23,058 nucleotides of DNA from the NCBI GenBank assembly GCA_900756035.1, contig CAAEIR010000196.1:1-23058 (forward strand), read 5' to 3'. Source of the DNA: an uncultured Anaerostipes sp. (lineage in GTDB: Bacteria > Bacillota > Clostridia > Lachnospirales > Lachnospiraceae). Shown here one piece after another: positions 1 to 9,056 of the stretch. Numbering within the stretch: the stretch's first letter is position 1; each line of letters opens with the position of its first letter. A model generated the notes under the pieces. That model saw only the letters and a list, made by a program, of their open reading frames with translations. It was not told where the DNA came from and did not search any database. A program made the translations under genes and the position numbers.

Positions 1-26
1 TGCTTTCGCAGTCTGCATCTGGCGCG

Positions 27-136
27 CAAAGCGGAGTAAGTCCCTCAAAGATTGAGGGATAGAGGGAGTTTGATGCGGACTTGTCCGCTTTGTCCTTTCA
101 TATTCATAGGAGATACCTAGCTTACGGCGATATGAA
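27..136 (+). promoter_or_regulatory. Structured leader upstream of trpE (possible attenuator)
   Basis: The region upstream of trpE can fold in competing ways. Bases 27-35 (CAAAGCGGA) are perfectly complementary to 84-92, and 38-43 (AAGTCC) to 77-82, giving one long helix. CCCTCAA at 42-48 can instead pair with TTGAGGG at 52-58, and GCGGAC/GTCCGC at 75-88 can form its own hairpin, followed by a T-rich but weak tract. A second stem pairs 97-103 with 130-136 just before the ribosome site. Mutually exclusive helices before a biosynthetic operon suggest attenuation. I see no T-box consensus and no Trp-rich leader peptide, so the signal sensed is unknown. Confidence 0.4.
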
Positions 137-162
137 CTTGATAGGAAGATCAGGAGGCAGAT

Positions 163-1620
163 ATGTTATATCCATCAGTGCAGGAAGCAGAAAAATTATT
201 AGAAGAGTATCCGGTAGTTCCGGTGTTTTATGAAGTACTGGCAGACTATATGACGCCAATTCGTATATTTCAGGCATTAAGAAATGAAGGAACAACCTGT
301 TTTATGCTGGAGAGTGTGGAAAATAAAGATCAGTGGGGACGATATTCTTTTATAGGTGTGAATCCCAAATCTGAAATTAAAATTTATGGAGACCAGTTAG
401 AAGTTGACGGTAAAACTTGTAAAGAATCAGATCCTATGGAATATCTAAAGGATCAGATGGAGAAATTTCAATCTCCGGTTATGGAAGATTTTCCAAAGCT
501 TACAGGAGGGTTGATCGGGTATTTTGGTTATGACATGGTTCGTCATGTGGAGAAAAGACTCCAGAATGTACCGGAGGATGATCTTTGTATGCCGGAATCC
601 CATCTGTGCAGGTATGATGAAATTATTGCCTATGATCATTTGGCAGGAAAGGTAGTCATTATTCAGAATATTCAAAGAGGAGAAAATATAAAGCAGCAAT
701 ATCAGCAAATGGAAGATCGGGCGCAGCTGCTTCTAAAAAAAATGGAGCGGCCGGTATCTCTGCAAAAAGATTATTTTGTAGGGGAAGATGTGAAAGTATC
801 TTCAAATCTTACGAAAGACGAATATGAGGAAGCGGTAAGAAAGGCAAAGAAATATATCCGAAACGGAGATATCTTCCAGGTTGTGTTATCGCAGAGATTT
901 GAGGTGGAAGCTCAGGTGGATCCTTTCGATGTATACCGATGTCTCAGGACATCAAATCCATCTCCATATCTGTACTTTTTCGATTTTGGAGATTATCAGG
1001 TTGTGGGGGCATCTCCGGAAAAGCTGGTAAGTGTCATTGGAAATGTTGTGGAAACGAAACCGATCGCAGGTACCGTCAAAAGAGGAACTACCCCGGAAGA
1101 AGATGATATGCTGGTAAAACAGTTAGTCCACGATCCGAAAGAGAGAGCGGAGCATACCATGCTGGTAGACCTGGGACGGAACGATGTGGGAAAAGTCAGC
1201 AAGTTTGGAACCGTTCAGGTGAAAAATTTTATGACAGTAGAAAAATACTCCAAAGTAACACATTTAGTCAGTGATGTACAGGGGGAACTGAGAGAAGACC
1301 GGACAGCGCTGGATGCTTTGATGAGTGTCCTGCCTGCGGGAACGCTTTCCGGAGCACCGAAAGTCAGAGCCATGGAGATTATTGACGAGTTAGAAGGCAA
1401 GAAACGAGGAGTCTATGGAGGAACCGTCGGATATCTGGGATTTGATGGGAATATTGATACCTGTATTGCAATTCGAACGGTTGTATTTAAAGGCGGGAAA
1501 GGATATGTTCAGGCGGGAGCCGGAATTGTCGCAGATTCCATTCCGGAAAAAGAATATGCAGAAACAAATAATAAGGCACTGGCAGTGATTCAGGCAATCA
1601 GGGAGGCAGCGAAGTTATGA
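163..1620 (+). CDS. trpE: Anthranilate synthase component I
   Basis: TrpE converts chorismate to anthranilate, using ammonia supplied by the TrpG glutaminase; this is the first committed step of tryptophan synthesis in the cytoplasm. The 485-aa length fits the family. The N-terminal part carries MLES at residues 48-51, matching the LLES element of the tryptophan feedback site. The C-terminal chorismate-binding domain shows PSPYLYFF, GASPEKLV, PIAGTVKRG and LSGAPKVRAMEIIDELE. The start is set by AGGAGG five bases before the ATG. The stop overlaps the next gene by ATGA, so translation is probably coupled. It is the first gene of the trp operon. Confidence 0.97.
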   Translation: MLYPSVQEAEKLLEEYPVVPVFYEVLADYMTPIRIFQALRNEGTTCFMLESVENKDQWGRYSFIGVNPKSEIKIYGDQLEVDGKTCKESDPMEYLKDQMEKFQSPVMEDFPKLTGGLIGYFGYDMVRHVEKRLQNVPEDDLCMPESHLCRYDEIIAYDHLAGKVVIIQNIQRGENIKQQYQQMEDRAQLLLKKMERPVSLQKDYFVGEDVKVSSNLTKDEYEEAVRKAKKYIRNGDIFQVVLSQRFEVEAQVDPFDVYRCLRTSNPSPYLYFFDFGDYQVVGASPEKLVSVIGNVVETKPIAGTVKRGTTPEEDDMLVKQLVHDPKERAEHTMLVDLGRNDVGKVSKFGTVQVKNFMTVEKYSKVTHLVSDVQGELREDRTALDALMSVLPAGTLSGAPKVRAMEIIDELEGKKRGVYGGTVGYLGFDGNIDTCIAIRTVVFKGGKGYVQAGAGIVADSIPEKEYAETNNKALAVIQAIREAAKL

Positions 1621-3257
1621 TTTTATTAATTGATAATTATGATTCTTTTACTTATAACATTTATCAGTATGCAGGAGAGATTGATCCGGAAATTCAGGTC
1701 GTAAGAAATGACCAGATTACGATAGACGAAATTCGGGAGATGAAAGATTTGAAGGCAATTATTTTATCTCCGGGTCCGGGATATCCGAAAAATGCCGGAA
1801 TTACCGAAGAAGTGATTCGGACATTGGGAGGAGAAATTCCAATTCTCGGCATCTGTCTCGGGCATCAGGCGATAGGAGAAGTCTACGGGGGAGATGTAGT
1901 CCTTGCCGGAGAACTGATGCATGGAAAGATGAGCGAGATTGAGATCGATACCGAAAATCCGTTATTTGACGGATTGGATTCTAAAATTTATGCGGCGAGA
2001 TATCATTCGCTGATTCTTGACCGGAAATCTCTTCCGGAAGAATTAAAAGTCATTGGAAGAGATCGGGAAGGGCAGATTATGGCAGTGTGCCACAAGACAT
2101 ATCCGGTTTATGGAATTCAATTTCATCCGGAGTCTGTTTTGACAGAGATGGGAAGAAAAATTCTGGAAAATTTCATATGCGGAATTGCAAAAATCGGAGA
2201 GAAAAAAGAAAAGAAAGGGAACACATCCATGATGAATCAGGAAACTTTAAAGCCATACTTAGCTAAAATCGTAGATGGAAAACATTTGACAACAGAAGAA
2301 TCCTATAAGGCGATGGATTGTATTATGTCAGGAAATGCCACAGAAGCCCAGATTGGAAGTTTTCTGACCGGACTTCGCATGAATAAGGAAACTCCGGAGG
2401 AGATTACAGGATTTGCAAAAGTTATGCGCGCCAAGGCAGCCGTTGTGCCGGAAGAGACGGAAGCCATTGATATTGTAGGAACCGGCGGGGATTTGGCAAA
2501 CAGTTTTAATATTTCTACCACATCTTCTTTTGTCATTGCAGCAGCAGGAGCGAAAGTGGCAAAACACGGAAACCGGAGCGTGTCCTCTAAGAGTGGCGCG
2601 GCAGATGTTTTAGAAGCCTTAGGGGCAAAAATCGGATTATCACCGGAAAAGAATAAAGAGTGTCTGGATCAGATCGGCGCAGCATTTTTATTTGCTCAGA
2701 CACATCATGGATCTATGAAATATGCAGGTCCGGTGAGGGCGCAGTTAGGAGTCAGATCTGTCTTTAATATTTTAGGGCCGCTGGCAAATCCGGCAATGAC
2801 AAACTATATCGTGCTGGGAGTCTATGAAAAAGAACTGCTGCGTCTTATGGCAGATGTTATGAAAAATCTGGGAGTGAAACGTGCGTTAATTGTTTATGGA
2901 AACGACCGTCTGGATGAGATTTCCATTTCTTCCACAACAAGCGTCTGCGAGATTAACGGACAGGAAATTCGGGAATATACGATTCATCCGGAGGAACTTG
3001 GATTAAAGTTATATTCAAAAGAAGAAATTGCAGGCGGAACAGCCGATGAGAATGCATTGATTACAAGAGATGTTCTTTCCGGAAAGCAGAAAGGAGCAAA
3101 AAGAGATATTGTGCTGCTGAATGCGGCGGCAGCTCTTTATACGATTGGAAAAGCAGAAGATTTCAAAGCGGGAATTGATCTTGCAAGAGAGATGATCGAC
3201 TCAGGAAGGGCACTGAAAAAATTGGATGAATTCATTTTATATACCAACGCATGTTAG
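1617..3257 (+). CDS. trpGD: Fused anthranilate synthase glutaminase / anthranilate phosphoribosyltransferase
   Basis: This bifunctional protein has two domains. Residues 1-190 are the class I glutaminase TrpG, with GICLGHQAIGE containing the nucleophile Cys80 and QFHPES with His170 and Glu172. Residues from about 205 to 546 are TrpD, which transfers phosphoribose from PRPP to anthranilate, with GTGGD at 288-292 and KHGNRSVSSKSG at 316-327. A Lys/Glu-rich linker (about 193-203) joins them. An internal ATG at 2229 lies just after a purine-rich AAAGGGA stretch, so a separate TrpD could also be made. It overlaps trpE by four bases and lies nine bases before trpC. Fusions of this kind are also known in enterobacteria. 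Confidence 0.96.
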   Translation: MILLIDNYDSFTYNIYQYAGEIDPEIQVVRNDQITIDEIREMKDLKAIILSPGPGYPKNAGITEEVIRTLGGEIPILGICLGHQAIGEVYGGDVVLAGELMHGKMSEIEIDTENPLFDGLDSKIYAARYHSLILDRKSLPEELKVIGRDREGQIMAVCHKTYPVYGIQFHPESVLTEMGRKILENFICGIAKIGEKKEKKGNTSMMNQETLKPYLAKIVDGKHLTTEESYKAMDCIMSGNATEAQIGSFLTGLRMNKETPEEITGFAKVMRAKAAVVPEETEAIDIVGTGGDLANSFNISTTSSFVIAAAGAKVAKHGNRSVSSKSGAADVLEALGAKIGLSPEKNKECLDQIGAAFLFAQTHHGSMKYAGPVRAQLGVRSVFNILGPLANPAMTNYIVLGVYEKELLRLMADVMKNLGVKRALIVYGNDRLDEISISSTTSVCEINGQEIREYTIHPEELGLKLYSKEEIAGGTADENALITRDVLSGKQKGAKRDIVLLNAAAALYTIGKAEDFKAGIDLAREMIDSGRALKKLDEFILYTNAC

Positions 3258-3266
3258 GAGCAGAAT

Positions 3267-4046
3267 ATGATTTTAGATGAGATTATAGAAAAAAGAAAAG
3301 AACAGCTTCAGAGAGAAATGGACAATTTCCCTCTGGAAGAGATGAAGGAGATGGCGAAAGCTTCAGCACATGAAAATTTGGGGTTTATCAAAGCCTTAAA
3401 AAAAGAAGGATTATCTGTCATTGCAGAAGTGAAAAAAGCTTCTCCGTCAAAAGGAATCATTGCAGAAGATTTCAGACCATTAGATACGGCAAAAGCTTAT
3501 GAGAAAGCCGGGGCAGCAGCCATTTCCTGCTTAACAGAGGAGCATTATTTTAAAGGGGGCAGCAAATATTTTGCGGACATTCGAAAAGAGGTTCAGATTC
3601 CTATGCTGCGCAAAGATTTTATTTTTGACGAATACCAGATTTATGAGGCAAAAGTGCTGGGTGCAGATGCGATTTTACTGATTGCGGCAATTCTTACGAA
3701 GGAGCAGTTAAAAGAATTCTATGATTTAGCGGGAAGTCTTGGAATGGACTGTCTGGTAGAAGTGCACGATGAAGAAGAGTTAGCGAAGGCAGTGGATTGC
3801 AAGTGTGAAATTCTCGGGATTAACAACCGGAATTTAAAGACCTTTAAAGTTGATTTAGAGACTACCTCAAAGTTATCTTCTAAGATTCCATACGAGGCGG
3901 TATTGGTTTCGGAAAGCGGAATGAAGGATGCCAATGATCTGCTTTATGTGAGAGAGCAGGGAGCTGATGGGGTATTGATTGGTGAGACCCTGATGCGTTC
4001 CGATAATATTGGGGAAACAATGAAAAAACTGAGGAAAGCACTATGA
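3267..4046 (+). CDS. trpC: Indole-3-glycerol phosphate synthase
   Basis: TrpC closes the ring of CdRP to give indole-3-glycerol phosphate, with loss of CO2 and water. It is a single-domain (beta/alpha)8 protein of 259 aa, not fused to TrpF as in E. coli. Visible catalytic motifs are AEVKKASPSKG (Glu54, Lys56), LRKDF (Lys116), VEVHDEEEL and GINNRNL, with SESGM near the phosphate site. A TTAGGAG ribosome site precedes the ATG. Its stop overlaps the trpF start by ATGA. Confidence 0.96.
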   Translation: MILDEIIEKRKEQLQREMDNFPLEEMKEMAKASAHENLGFIKALKKEGLSVIAEVKKASPSKGIIAEDFRPLDTAKAYEKAGAAAISCLTEEHYFKGGSKYFADIRKEVQIPMLRKDFIFDEYQIYEAKVLGADAILLIAAILTKEQLKEFYDLAGSLGMDCLVEVHDEEELAKAVDCKCEILGINNRNLKTFKVDLETTSKLSSKIPYEAVLVSESGMKDANDLLYVREQGADGVLIGETLMRSDNIGETMKKLRKAL

Positions 4047-4660
4047 AAGTAAAAATGTGCGGCCTTCGCCGACAGGAGGATATTATATTTGCCAATCAGG
4101 TAAAACCGGACTATGTGGGGTTTGTATTTGCAGAAAGCAAAAGGAAAGTAACACCGGAAACAGCGATTGAACTTTGCAGACAGCTGACCCCGGAAATTCA
4201 GACGGTCGGAGTGTTTGTTAATGAAGAACCGGAGAAACTGGCACAGATTGCCGAGGCAGTTCCTTTGGATGTGATCCAGCTTCACGGAGATGAAGAACAG
4301 GAGTATATAAAAAGACTTCAAAAGCTGACAAACAGACAGATTTGGAAAGCTGTAAGAGTTCAAAGTAAGAAAGATATTGCAACAGCCGGGGAGTTTGGAG
4401 CAGATCAGATTTTACTGGATTGCTTTTGTAAAGATGCCTACGGAGGAACCGGAAAAGTGATTGATATGTCTTTGATTGAGAACCGGGAGCCGGTAACATC
4501 ATATTTTCTTGCGGGAGGACTGACGACAGAAAATTTGGAAGAGATGATAAAAAAGATAAATCCTTATGGGATTGATATATCTAGTGGAATTGAAACCGAT
4601 GGACATAAGGATTTGGAGAAAATGATAGAAGTTATAAATATTTGCAGGAGGAACCTATGA
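4043..4660 (+). CDS. trpF: Phosphoribosylanthranilate isomerase
   Basis: TrpF isomerises N-(5-phosphoribosyl)anthranilate to CdRP, the step between TrpD and TrpC. The 205-aa protein begins MKVKMCG, with the general-base Cys6, and carries GFVFAESKRKV, VGVFVNE, IQLHGDE, the LLDCF aspartate motif, AGGLTTEN and DISSGIE in family order. It overlaps trpC at its start and trpB at its stop, each by four bases, which points to coupled translation within the operon. Confidence 0.96.
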   Translation: MKVKMCGLRRQEDIIFANQVKPDYVGFVFAESKRKVTPETAIELCRQLTPEIQTVGVFVNEEPEKLAQIAEAVPLDVIQLHGDEEQEYIKRLQKLTNRQIWKAVRVQSKKDIATAGEFGADQILLDCFCKDAYGGTGKVIDMSLIENREPVTSYFLAGGLTTENLEEMIKKINPYGIDISSGIETDGHKDLEKMIEVINICRRNL

Positions 4661-5847
4661 ACAAAACAGGAAGATTCGGAGAATACGGCGGGCAGTATGT
4701 GCCGGAAATTGTAATGAACGCAGTGAATGAACTGAATGAGGCTTATGAAAAATATAAAGAAGATCCTGAATTTCTGGAGGAGCTTCGTAAGTATTACAGA
4801 GAGTATGCCAATCGTCCGTCTCTCTTATATTATGCAAAGAAGATGACCAAAGATCTGGGCGGTGCCAGAGTGTATTTGAAAAGAGAAGATTTAAATCACA
4901 CAGGTGCCCATAAAATTAATAATGTTTTAGGTCAGATTCTTCTGGCGAAAAGAATGGGAAAGAAGCGTATTATTGCAGAAACAGGAGCCGGACAGCATGG
5001 AGTGGCGACAGCAACGGTGGCAGCATTGTTTGATATGGAATGTGTCGTCTACATGGGGGCAGAGGATGTCAGACGGCAAAGTTTAAATGCCTACCGGATG
5101 GAACTTCTGGGAGCCAGAGTTCATGCAGTAGAAAGTGGAACACAGACATTAAAAGATGCGATTAATGAGGCTATGAGAGATTGGGCGACCAATATTGAAA
5201 CAACATTTTACTGTATTGGCTCTGTCATGGGTCCTCATCCGTATCCGATGATGGTTCGTGATTTTCAGAAAATTATCGGAGAGGAAACCAAAACACAGAT
5301 GAAAGAAGCCGAAGGAAAACTTCCGGATGCTGTTATTGCCTGTGTCGGAGGAGGCTCCAATGCTATGGGGGCATTTTATGATTTTATAAAAGATGAGAGT
5401 GTCCGTCTGATCGGAGCCGAAGCCGCAGGACGCGGAGTAAATACCGAGGATCATGCTGCAACTATGGCTAAGGGAACGAAAGGAATTTTTCATGGAATGA
5501 AGAGTCTGTTTTTACAGAACGAAGAAGGGCAGATTGATCCGGTATATTCAATTTCTGCGGGATTGGATTATCCGGGAATCGGACCGGAGCACGCTTATCT
5601 CCATGAAATCGGAAGAGCGGAGTATGTAGATGTGACGGATGAACAGGCGGTGGCAGCTTTTGAATATCTGTCAAAAACCGAAGGAATTATTCCGGCGATT
5701 GAGTCTTCTCATGCCGTGGCGGCGGCGATGGAGATTGTGCCGAAAATGAGCAGGGATCAGAGTGTTGTGATTTGTCTGTCCGGAAGGGGAGACAAGGATG
5801 TGTATCAGGTGGCGAGATATAGAGGAGTGCAGTTAGATGAGAATTAG
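4657..5847 (+). CDS. trpB: Tryptophan synthase beta chain
   Basis: TrpB condenses indole with serine, using PLP, in the alpha2beta2 complex with TrpA. Starting at 4657 gives 396 aa. This start is chosen over an in-frame ATG 15 bases upstream because AGGAGG sits directly before it and the protein then begins as in the family (MNKTGRFGEYGGQYVPE). The PLP lysine is Lys86 in HTGAHKINN, and the phosphate loop GGGSNAMG is present. It overlaps trpF by four bases and trpA by eleven. Confidence 0.97.
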   Translation: MNKTGRFGEYGGQYVPEIVMNAVNELNEAYEKYKEDPEFLEELRKYYREYANRPSLLYYAKKMTKDLGGARVYLKREDLNHTGAHKINNVLGQILLAKRMGKKRIIAETGAGQHGVATATVAALFDMECVVYMGAEDVRRQSLNAYRMELLGARVHAVESGTQTLKDAINEAMRDWATNIETTFYCIGSVMGPHPYPMMVRDFQKIIGEETKTQMKEAEGKLPDAVIACVGGGSNAMGAFYDFIKDESVRLIGAEAAGRGVNTEDHAATMAKGTKGIFHGMKSLFLQNEEGQIDPVYSISAGLDYPGIGPEHAYLHEIGRAEYVDVTDEQAVAAFEYLSKTEGIIPAIESSHAVAAAMEIVPKMSRDQSVVICLSGRGDKDVYQVARYRGVQLDEN

Positions 5848-6625
5848 AGAAGCGTTTGAAAACAGGAAAAAGCAGGGAAAAAAGTCTTTGATTACATATC
5901 TTGTATCAGGAGATTACGGGTACGAAACTACAAAAGAAAATATTCGCGCCATGGTTCATGCAGGGGCAGATATTATTGAAATCGGAGTGCCGTTTTCTGA
6001 TCCTATAGCAGAGGGTGTGGTGATTCAGGAGGCAAGCCAGCATTCCCTTGCCGGAGGAACAACATTAAAGGGAATTTTTCAAATGGTAAAAGAACTGAGA
6101 GAGGAAATAAAAGAAACACCGTTTGTTATGATGCTCTATTTGAATACGATTTACCGTTTTGGAACAAAAAAATTCTTCGATTTGTGCAGTGAATGTGGAA
6201 TACAGGGGGTGATTGTGCCGGATATGCCTCTGGAAGAAAAAGATGAGATTCAGGGAGAAGCATCGGCACACCAGGTAGATAATATCAGTCTTGTAACACC
6301 GGTTTCTAAGGATCGGATTCAGGAAATTGCCGGTGATGCACAAGGATTTTTGTATTGTGTTTCTTCTATAGGGGTGACGGGAACGAGAAGCGAATTTTCT
6401 ACAGATTTTGATTCTTTCTTTCGGGATATAAAAGAGAGTGCTAAGATTCCGTGTGCCGTGGGATTTGGAATTTCCGGTCCCGATCAGGCAAAAAAAATGA
6501 GCAGCTACTGCGATGGTGTCATCGTTGGAAGCGCGATTGTAAAACTGATCAGTCAATATGGGAAGGAGAGTCCAAAGCAGGTCTATGAATTTACAAAAAG
6601 TTTAAGAGATGCAATGGATTCATAA
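5837..6625 (+). CDS. trpA: Tryptophan synthase alpha chain
   Basis: TrpA cleaves indole-3-glycerol phosphate to indole, which is channelled to TrpB. The 262-aa barrel shows the catalytic Glu48 in IEIGVPFSDP (Glu49 of E. coli) and a GVTGTRSEF loop 6. At the place of the second catalytic residue, Asp60 of E. coli (LADGP), this protein reads IAEGV, with Glu59. The change keeps an acid. From memory, other clostridial TrpA proteins also have AEGP here, so I do not infer loss of function. It is the last gene of the operon, with a terminator shortly after. Confidence 0.95.
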   Translation: MRIREAFENRKKQGKKSLITYLVSGDYGYETTKENIRAMVHAGADIIEIGVPFSDPIAEGVVIQEASQHSLAGGTTLKGIFQMVKELREEIKETPFVMMLYLNTIYRFGTKKFFDLCSECGIQGVIVPDMPLEEKDEIQGEASAHQVDNISLVTPVSKDRIQEIAGDAQGFLYCVSSIGVTGTRSEFSTDFDSFFRDIKESAKIPCAVGFGISGPDQAKKMSSYCDGVIVGSAIVKLISQYGKESPKQVYEFTKSLRDAMDS

Positions 6626-6647
6626 AGTATATAAGAATCGTAACTTT

Positions 6648-6678
6648 CAGGGAAAATATTGTATTTTTCCCTGTTTTT
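6648..6678 (+). terminator. Terminator of the trp operon
   Basis: CAGGGAAAA and TTTTCCCTG form a perfect 9-bp stem around a short A/T-rich loop, followed by a T run. It lies 22 bases after trpA. A candidate promoter for the next gene overlaps its right half. Confidence 0.85.
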
Positions 6679-6687
6679 CTGTACAAT
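6659..6687 (+). promoter_or_regulatory. Candidate promoter of the aminotransferase genes
   Basis: TTGTAT at 6659-6664 and TACAAT at 6682-6687 are separated by 17 bases and precede the aminotransferase gene at 6712. The -35 box lies inside the trp terminator, so the two signals share DNA. The match is moderate. Confidence 0.45.
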
Positions 6688-6711
6688 AGAACGAAGTAAA
6701 GGAGCAATGTC

Positions 6712-7899
6712 ATGTTATCAAAAGAAGTATTAGAATTATCAAAACAGCATTCTGTTATCCGTGACATTTTTGAGTTTGGGATGCAGCGTGCCAGAGAGGT
6801 CGGAGCGGAAAATGTTTTTGATTTCAGTATTGGAAATCCGAGTGTTCCTGCACCGAAAGAAGTAGATGAAAAAGCAATTGAAATGTTAAGAACCGCAGAT
6901 CCTGTGGATATTCATGGTTATACAAGCAATGCCGGAGTGCTGGAAGTCAGGGAGAAGATCGCCAAGTCTTTAAACCGACGTTTTAAAACAAACTACACGG
7001 CAGAAAATATTTTTATGACCATCGGTGCGGCAGCGGCACTTGGGATTTGCTTTAAAAGTCTTGTAGATGGGCCGGAAGATGAAATTATCACGTTTGCACC
7101 GTATTTTCCGGAGTATCAGGTTTACGCTAAAGGAGCAGGATGCAAGCTTAGAGTGATTCAGCCGGATACCGAAAGTTTTCAGATTAATTTTGAAGAACTT
7201 GAGAAAGCTTTAAACAAGAATACGAAAGCAGTGCTGATCAATTCTCCGAATAATCCGTCCGGAGTAGTTTACTCTGCACAAACCATACAAAAATTAGCAG
7301 ACCTTCTGGAAGAGAAGCAAAAAGAATTCGGACACAGCGTTTATATTATTACAGACGAACCTTACAGGGAGATTGTCTATGATGGATTTGAAGTTCCGTT
7401 TGTGCCGAATTTCTATAAGAATACGCTGATCGGATATTCGTTTAGCAAATCTTTATCTTTGCCGGGAGAGCGTATCGGATATATTGTGGCGCCGACTGAG
7501 GCGGAAGATTTTGAAGATCTCCTTCCGGTATTTATTGCCGCAGGAAGATTGTTGTCTTATGTCAGTGTACCGACTCTTTATCAGAAGGTAGTAGGGGAAT
7601 GTGTGGATCTGACTGCCGATATTTCAGTTTATCAGAGAAATAAGGATTTGTTTTATCACGCATTGATTGATATGGGATATGAATGTGTGGAACCGGGAGG
7701 GGCTTTTTATCTGTTCCCGAAAGCGCTGGAAGATGACGCAGCAGCTTTTTGTGAGAGAGCAAAGAAATATGACCTGTTAATTGTGCCGGGAGACAGCTTT
7801 GGATGTCCCGGATATGTCCGTATTTCTTATTGTGTACCGACAGAAAGAATTGAAAAAGCACTTCCGTTATTTCAGAAATTAAGAGATGAATATCGATAG
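6712..7899 (+). CDS. PLP-dependent aminotransferase, class I/II
   Basis: This 395-aa fold-type I aminotransferase has NSPNNPSG, the PLP-ring motif ITDEPYREIVYDG, the Schiff-base lysine at about residue 246 in YSFSKSLSLPGERIGY, and a C-terminal RISYC arginine motif for the substrate carboxylate. It belongs to the aspartate/aromatic aminotransferase group. The substrate cannot be read from sequence; its place between trp genes and a HisC-like enzyme makes aromatic or broad-specificity transamination plausible. A ribosome site AAAGGAG precedes the ATG. It is separated by 14 bases from the next gene, and the two are probably co-transcribed. Confidence 0.85.
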   Translation: MLSKEVLELSKQHSVIRDIFEFGMQRAREVGAENVFDFSIGNPSVPAPKEVDEKAIEMLRTADPVDIHGYTSNAGVLEVREKIAKSLNRRFKTNYTAENIFMTIGAAAALGICFKSLVDGPEDEIITFAPYFPEYQVYAKGAGCKLRVIQPDTESFQINFEELEKALNKNTKAVLINSPNNPSGVVYSAQTIQKLADLLEEKQKEFGHSVYIITDEPYREIVYDGFEVPFVPNFYKNTLIGYSFSKSLSLPGERIGYIVAPTEAEDFEDLLPVFIAAGRLLSYVSVPTLYQKVVGECVDLTADISVYQRNKDLFYHALIDMGYECVEPGGAFYLFPKALEDDAAAFCERAKKYDLLIVPGDSFGCPGYVRISYCVPTERIEKALPLFQKLRDEYR

Positions 7900-7913
7900 A
7901 TGGGAGAATATAT

Positions 7914-8966
7914 ATGAGTACTTGGAGAGATATGAAACGAAAGGTGGAGCCTTATACACCCGGGGAACAGCCGAAGGAAAAAGATATCATTAAACTGAAT
8001 ACCAATGAGAATCCTTATCCGCCGTCACCGAAGATCAAAACTGCCATGGAGAAGATTTGCAATCTCAGAAAATATCCGGACCCGGCGGCATCAGATCTGG
8101 TAGAGGCGATAGCTTCCTATCACGGATTTTCGAAAGAAGAAGTTTTTGTCGGAGTTGGTTCCGATGATGTGCTTGCCATTGCATTTATGACCTTTTTTAA
8201 TGGAAAGAAGCCGATTGCTTTTCCGGACATTACATATTCTTTTTATCCGGTATGGGCGGAGTTATTCGGAATTTCTTTTGAGACAAAACCACTCAATGAG
8301 AAATTTGAAATTGTGCCGGAAGACTATTATGGAGAAAACGGAGGGGTTATTTTCCCGAATCCAAATGCACCTACCGGCGCCCTGCTTTCTCTGGACACAG
8401 TTTGTGACATCATTGAGCATAATCGGGATGTGGCAGTGATTATTGACGAAGCATACATTGACTTTGGCGGTGTATCAGCCAAGGAACTGACCAGAAAATA
8501 TGACAATGTGCTGGTCGTTCAAACCTATTCCAAGTCCAGATCTCTTGCGGGGCTTCGCATTGGCTATGCCATTGGAAACCGTGAAATGATTCAGGCAATG
8601 AATGACGTAAAATATTCTTATAATTCTTATACTATGAATGAGCCTTCGATTGTACTTGGAAAATCAGTGCTGGAGGATGAGGAATATTTTCAGGATACCA
8701 GAAAGAAAATTATAGAGACCAGAGAGTGGTTTAAAGAGGAAATGCACAAACTTGGATTTACTTTTGCAGACTCTATGGCGAATTTTATTTTTGCATCTCA
8801 TGAAACCGTGCTGGCAAAAGATATTTTTGAGGCGGCAAGAGATCACAAAATTTATGTGAGATATTTTAATCAGCAAAGAATTGATAATTTTCTGCGGATT
8901 ACGATCGGAACGAGAGAAGAGATGGAGACACTGCTTCAGTTTTTGAAAGAGTTTATTTCATTATAA
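7914..8966 (+). CDS. hisC: Histidinol-phosphate aminotransferase-like enzyme
   Basis: This 350-aa PLP enzyme matches HisC in length and motifs: an early LNTNENPYPPSP, FPNPNAPTG, VIIDEAYIDFG, the Schiff-base Lys207 in TYSKSRSLAGLRIGYA, and a C-terminal LRITIGT. HisC exchanges the amino group between glutamate and imidazole acetol phosphate in histidine synthesis. No other his gene is in the window, and HisC-family enzymes can also act on aromatic keto acids, so the physiological substrate is open. Ribosome site GGGAG precedes the ATG. A terminator follows at 9009. Confidence 0.82.
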   Translation: MSTWRDMKRKVEPYTPGEQPKEKDIIKLNTNENPYPPSPKIKTAMEKICNLRKYPDPAASDLVEAIASYHGFSKEEVFVGVGSDDVLAIAFMTFFNGKKPIAFPDITYSFYPVWAELFGISFETKPLNEKFEIVPEDYYGENGGVIFPNPNAPTGALLSLDTVCDIIEHNRDVAVIIDEAYIDFGGVSAKELTRKYDNVLVVQTYSKSRSLAGLRIGYAIGNREMIQAMNDVKYSYNSYTMNEPSIVLGKSVLEDEEYFQDTRKKIIETREWFKEEMHKLGFTFADSMANFIFASHETVLAKDIFEAARDHKIYVRYFNQQRIDNFLRITIGTREEMETLLQFLKEFISL

Positions 8967-9008
8967 AAAGAGTCACTACAGCCGGTCAATAAAAAGAAAA
9001 TGAAAAAG

Positions 9009-9053
9009 GACAGATCTTAAACTCGATGAGAAATTTAAGATTTGTCTCTTTTT
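9009..9053 (+). terminator. Terminator after hisC
   Basis: GACAGATCTTAAA pairs with TTTAAGATTTGTC over 13 positions (one G-U pair), followed by CTCTTTTT. It ends the two-aminotransferase unit. Confidence 0.85.
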
Positions 9054-9056
9054 GGG

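Noticed and set aside
1..162. T-box riboswitch for tryptophan
   Set aside because: The conserved T-box antiterminator sequence is not present in this stretch.
4642..4656. Earlier in-frame start for trpB
   Set aside because: The strong AGGAGG lies between this ATG and the one at 4657, and the family N-terminus begins at the latter.
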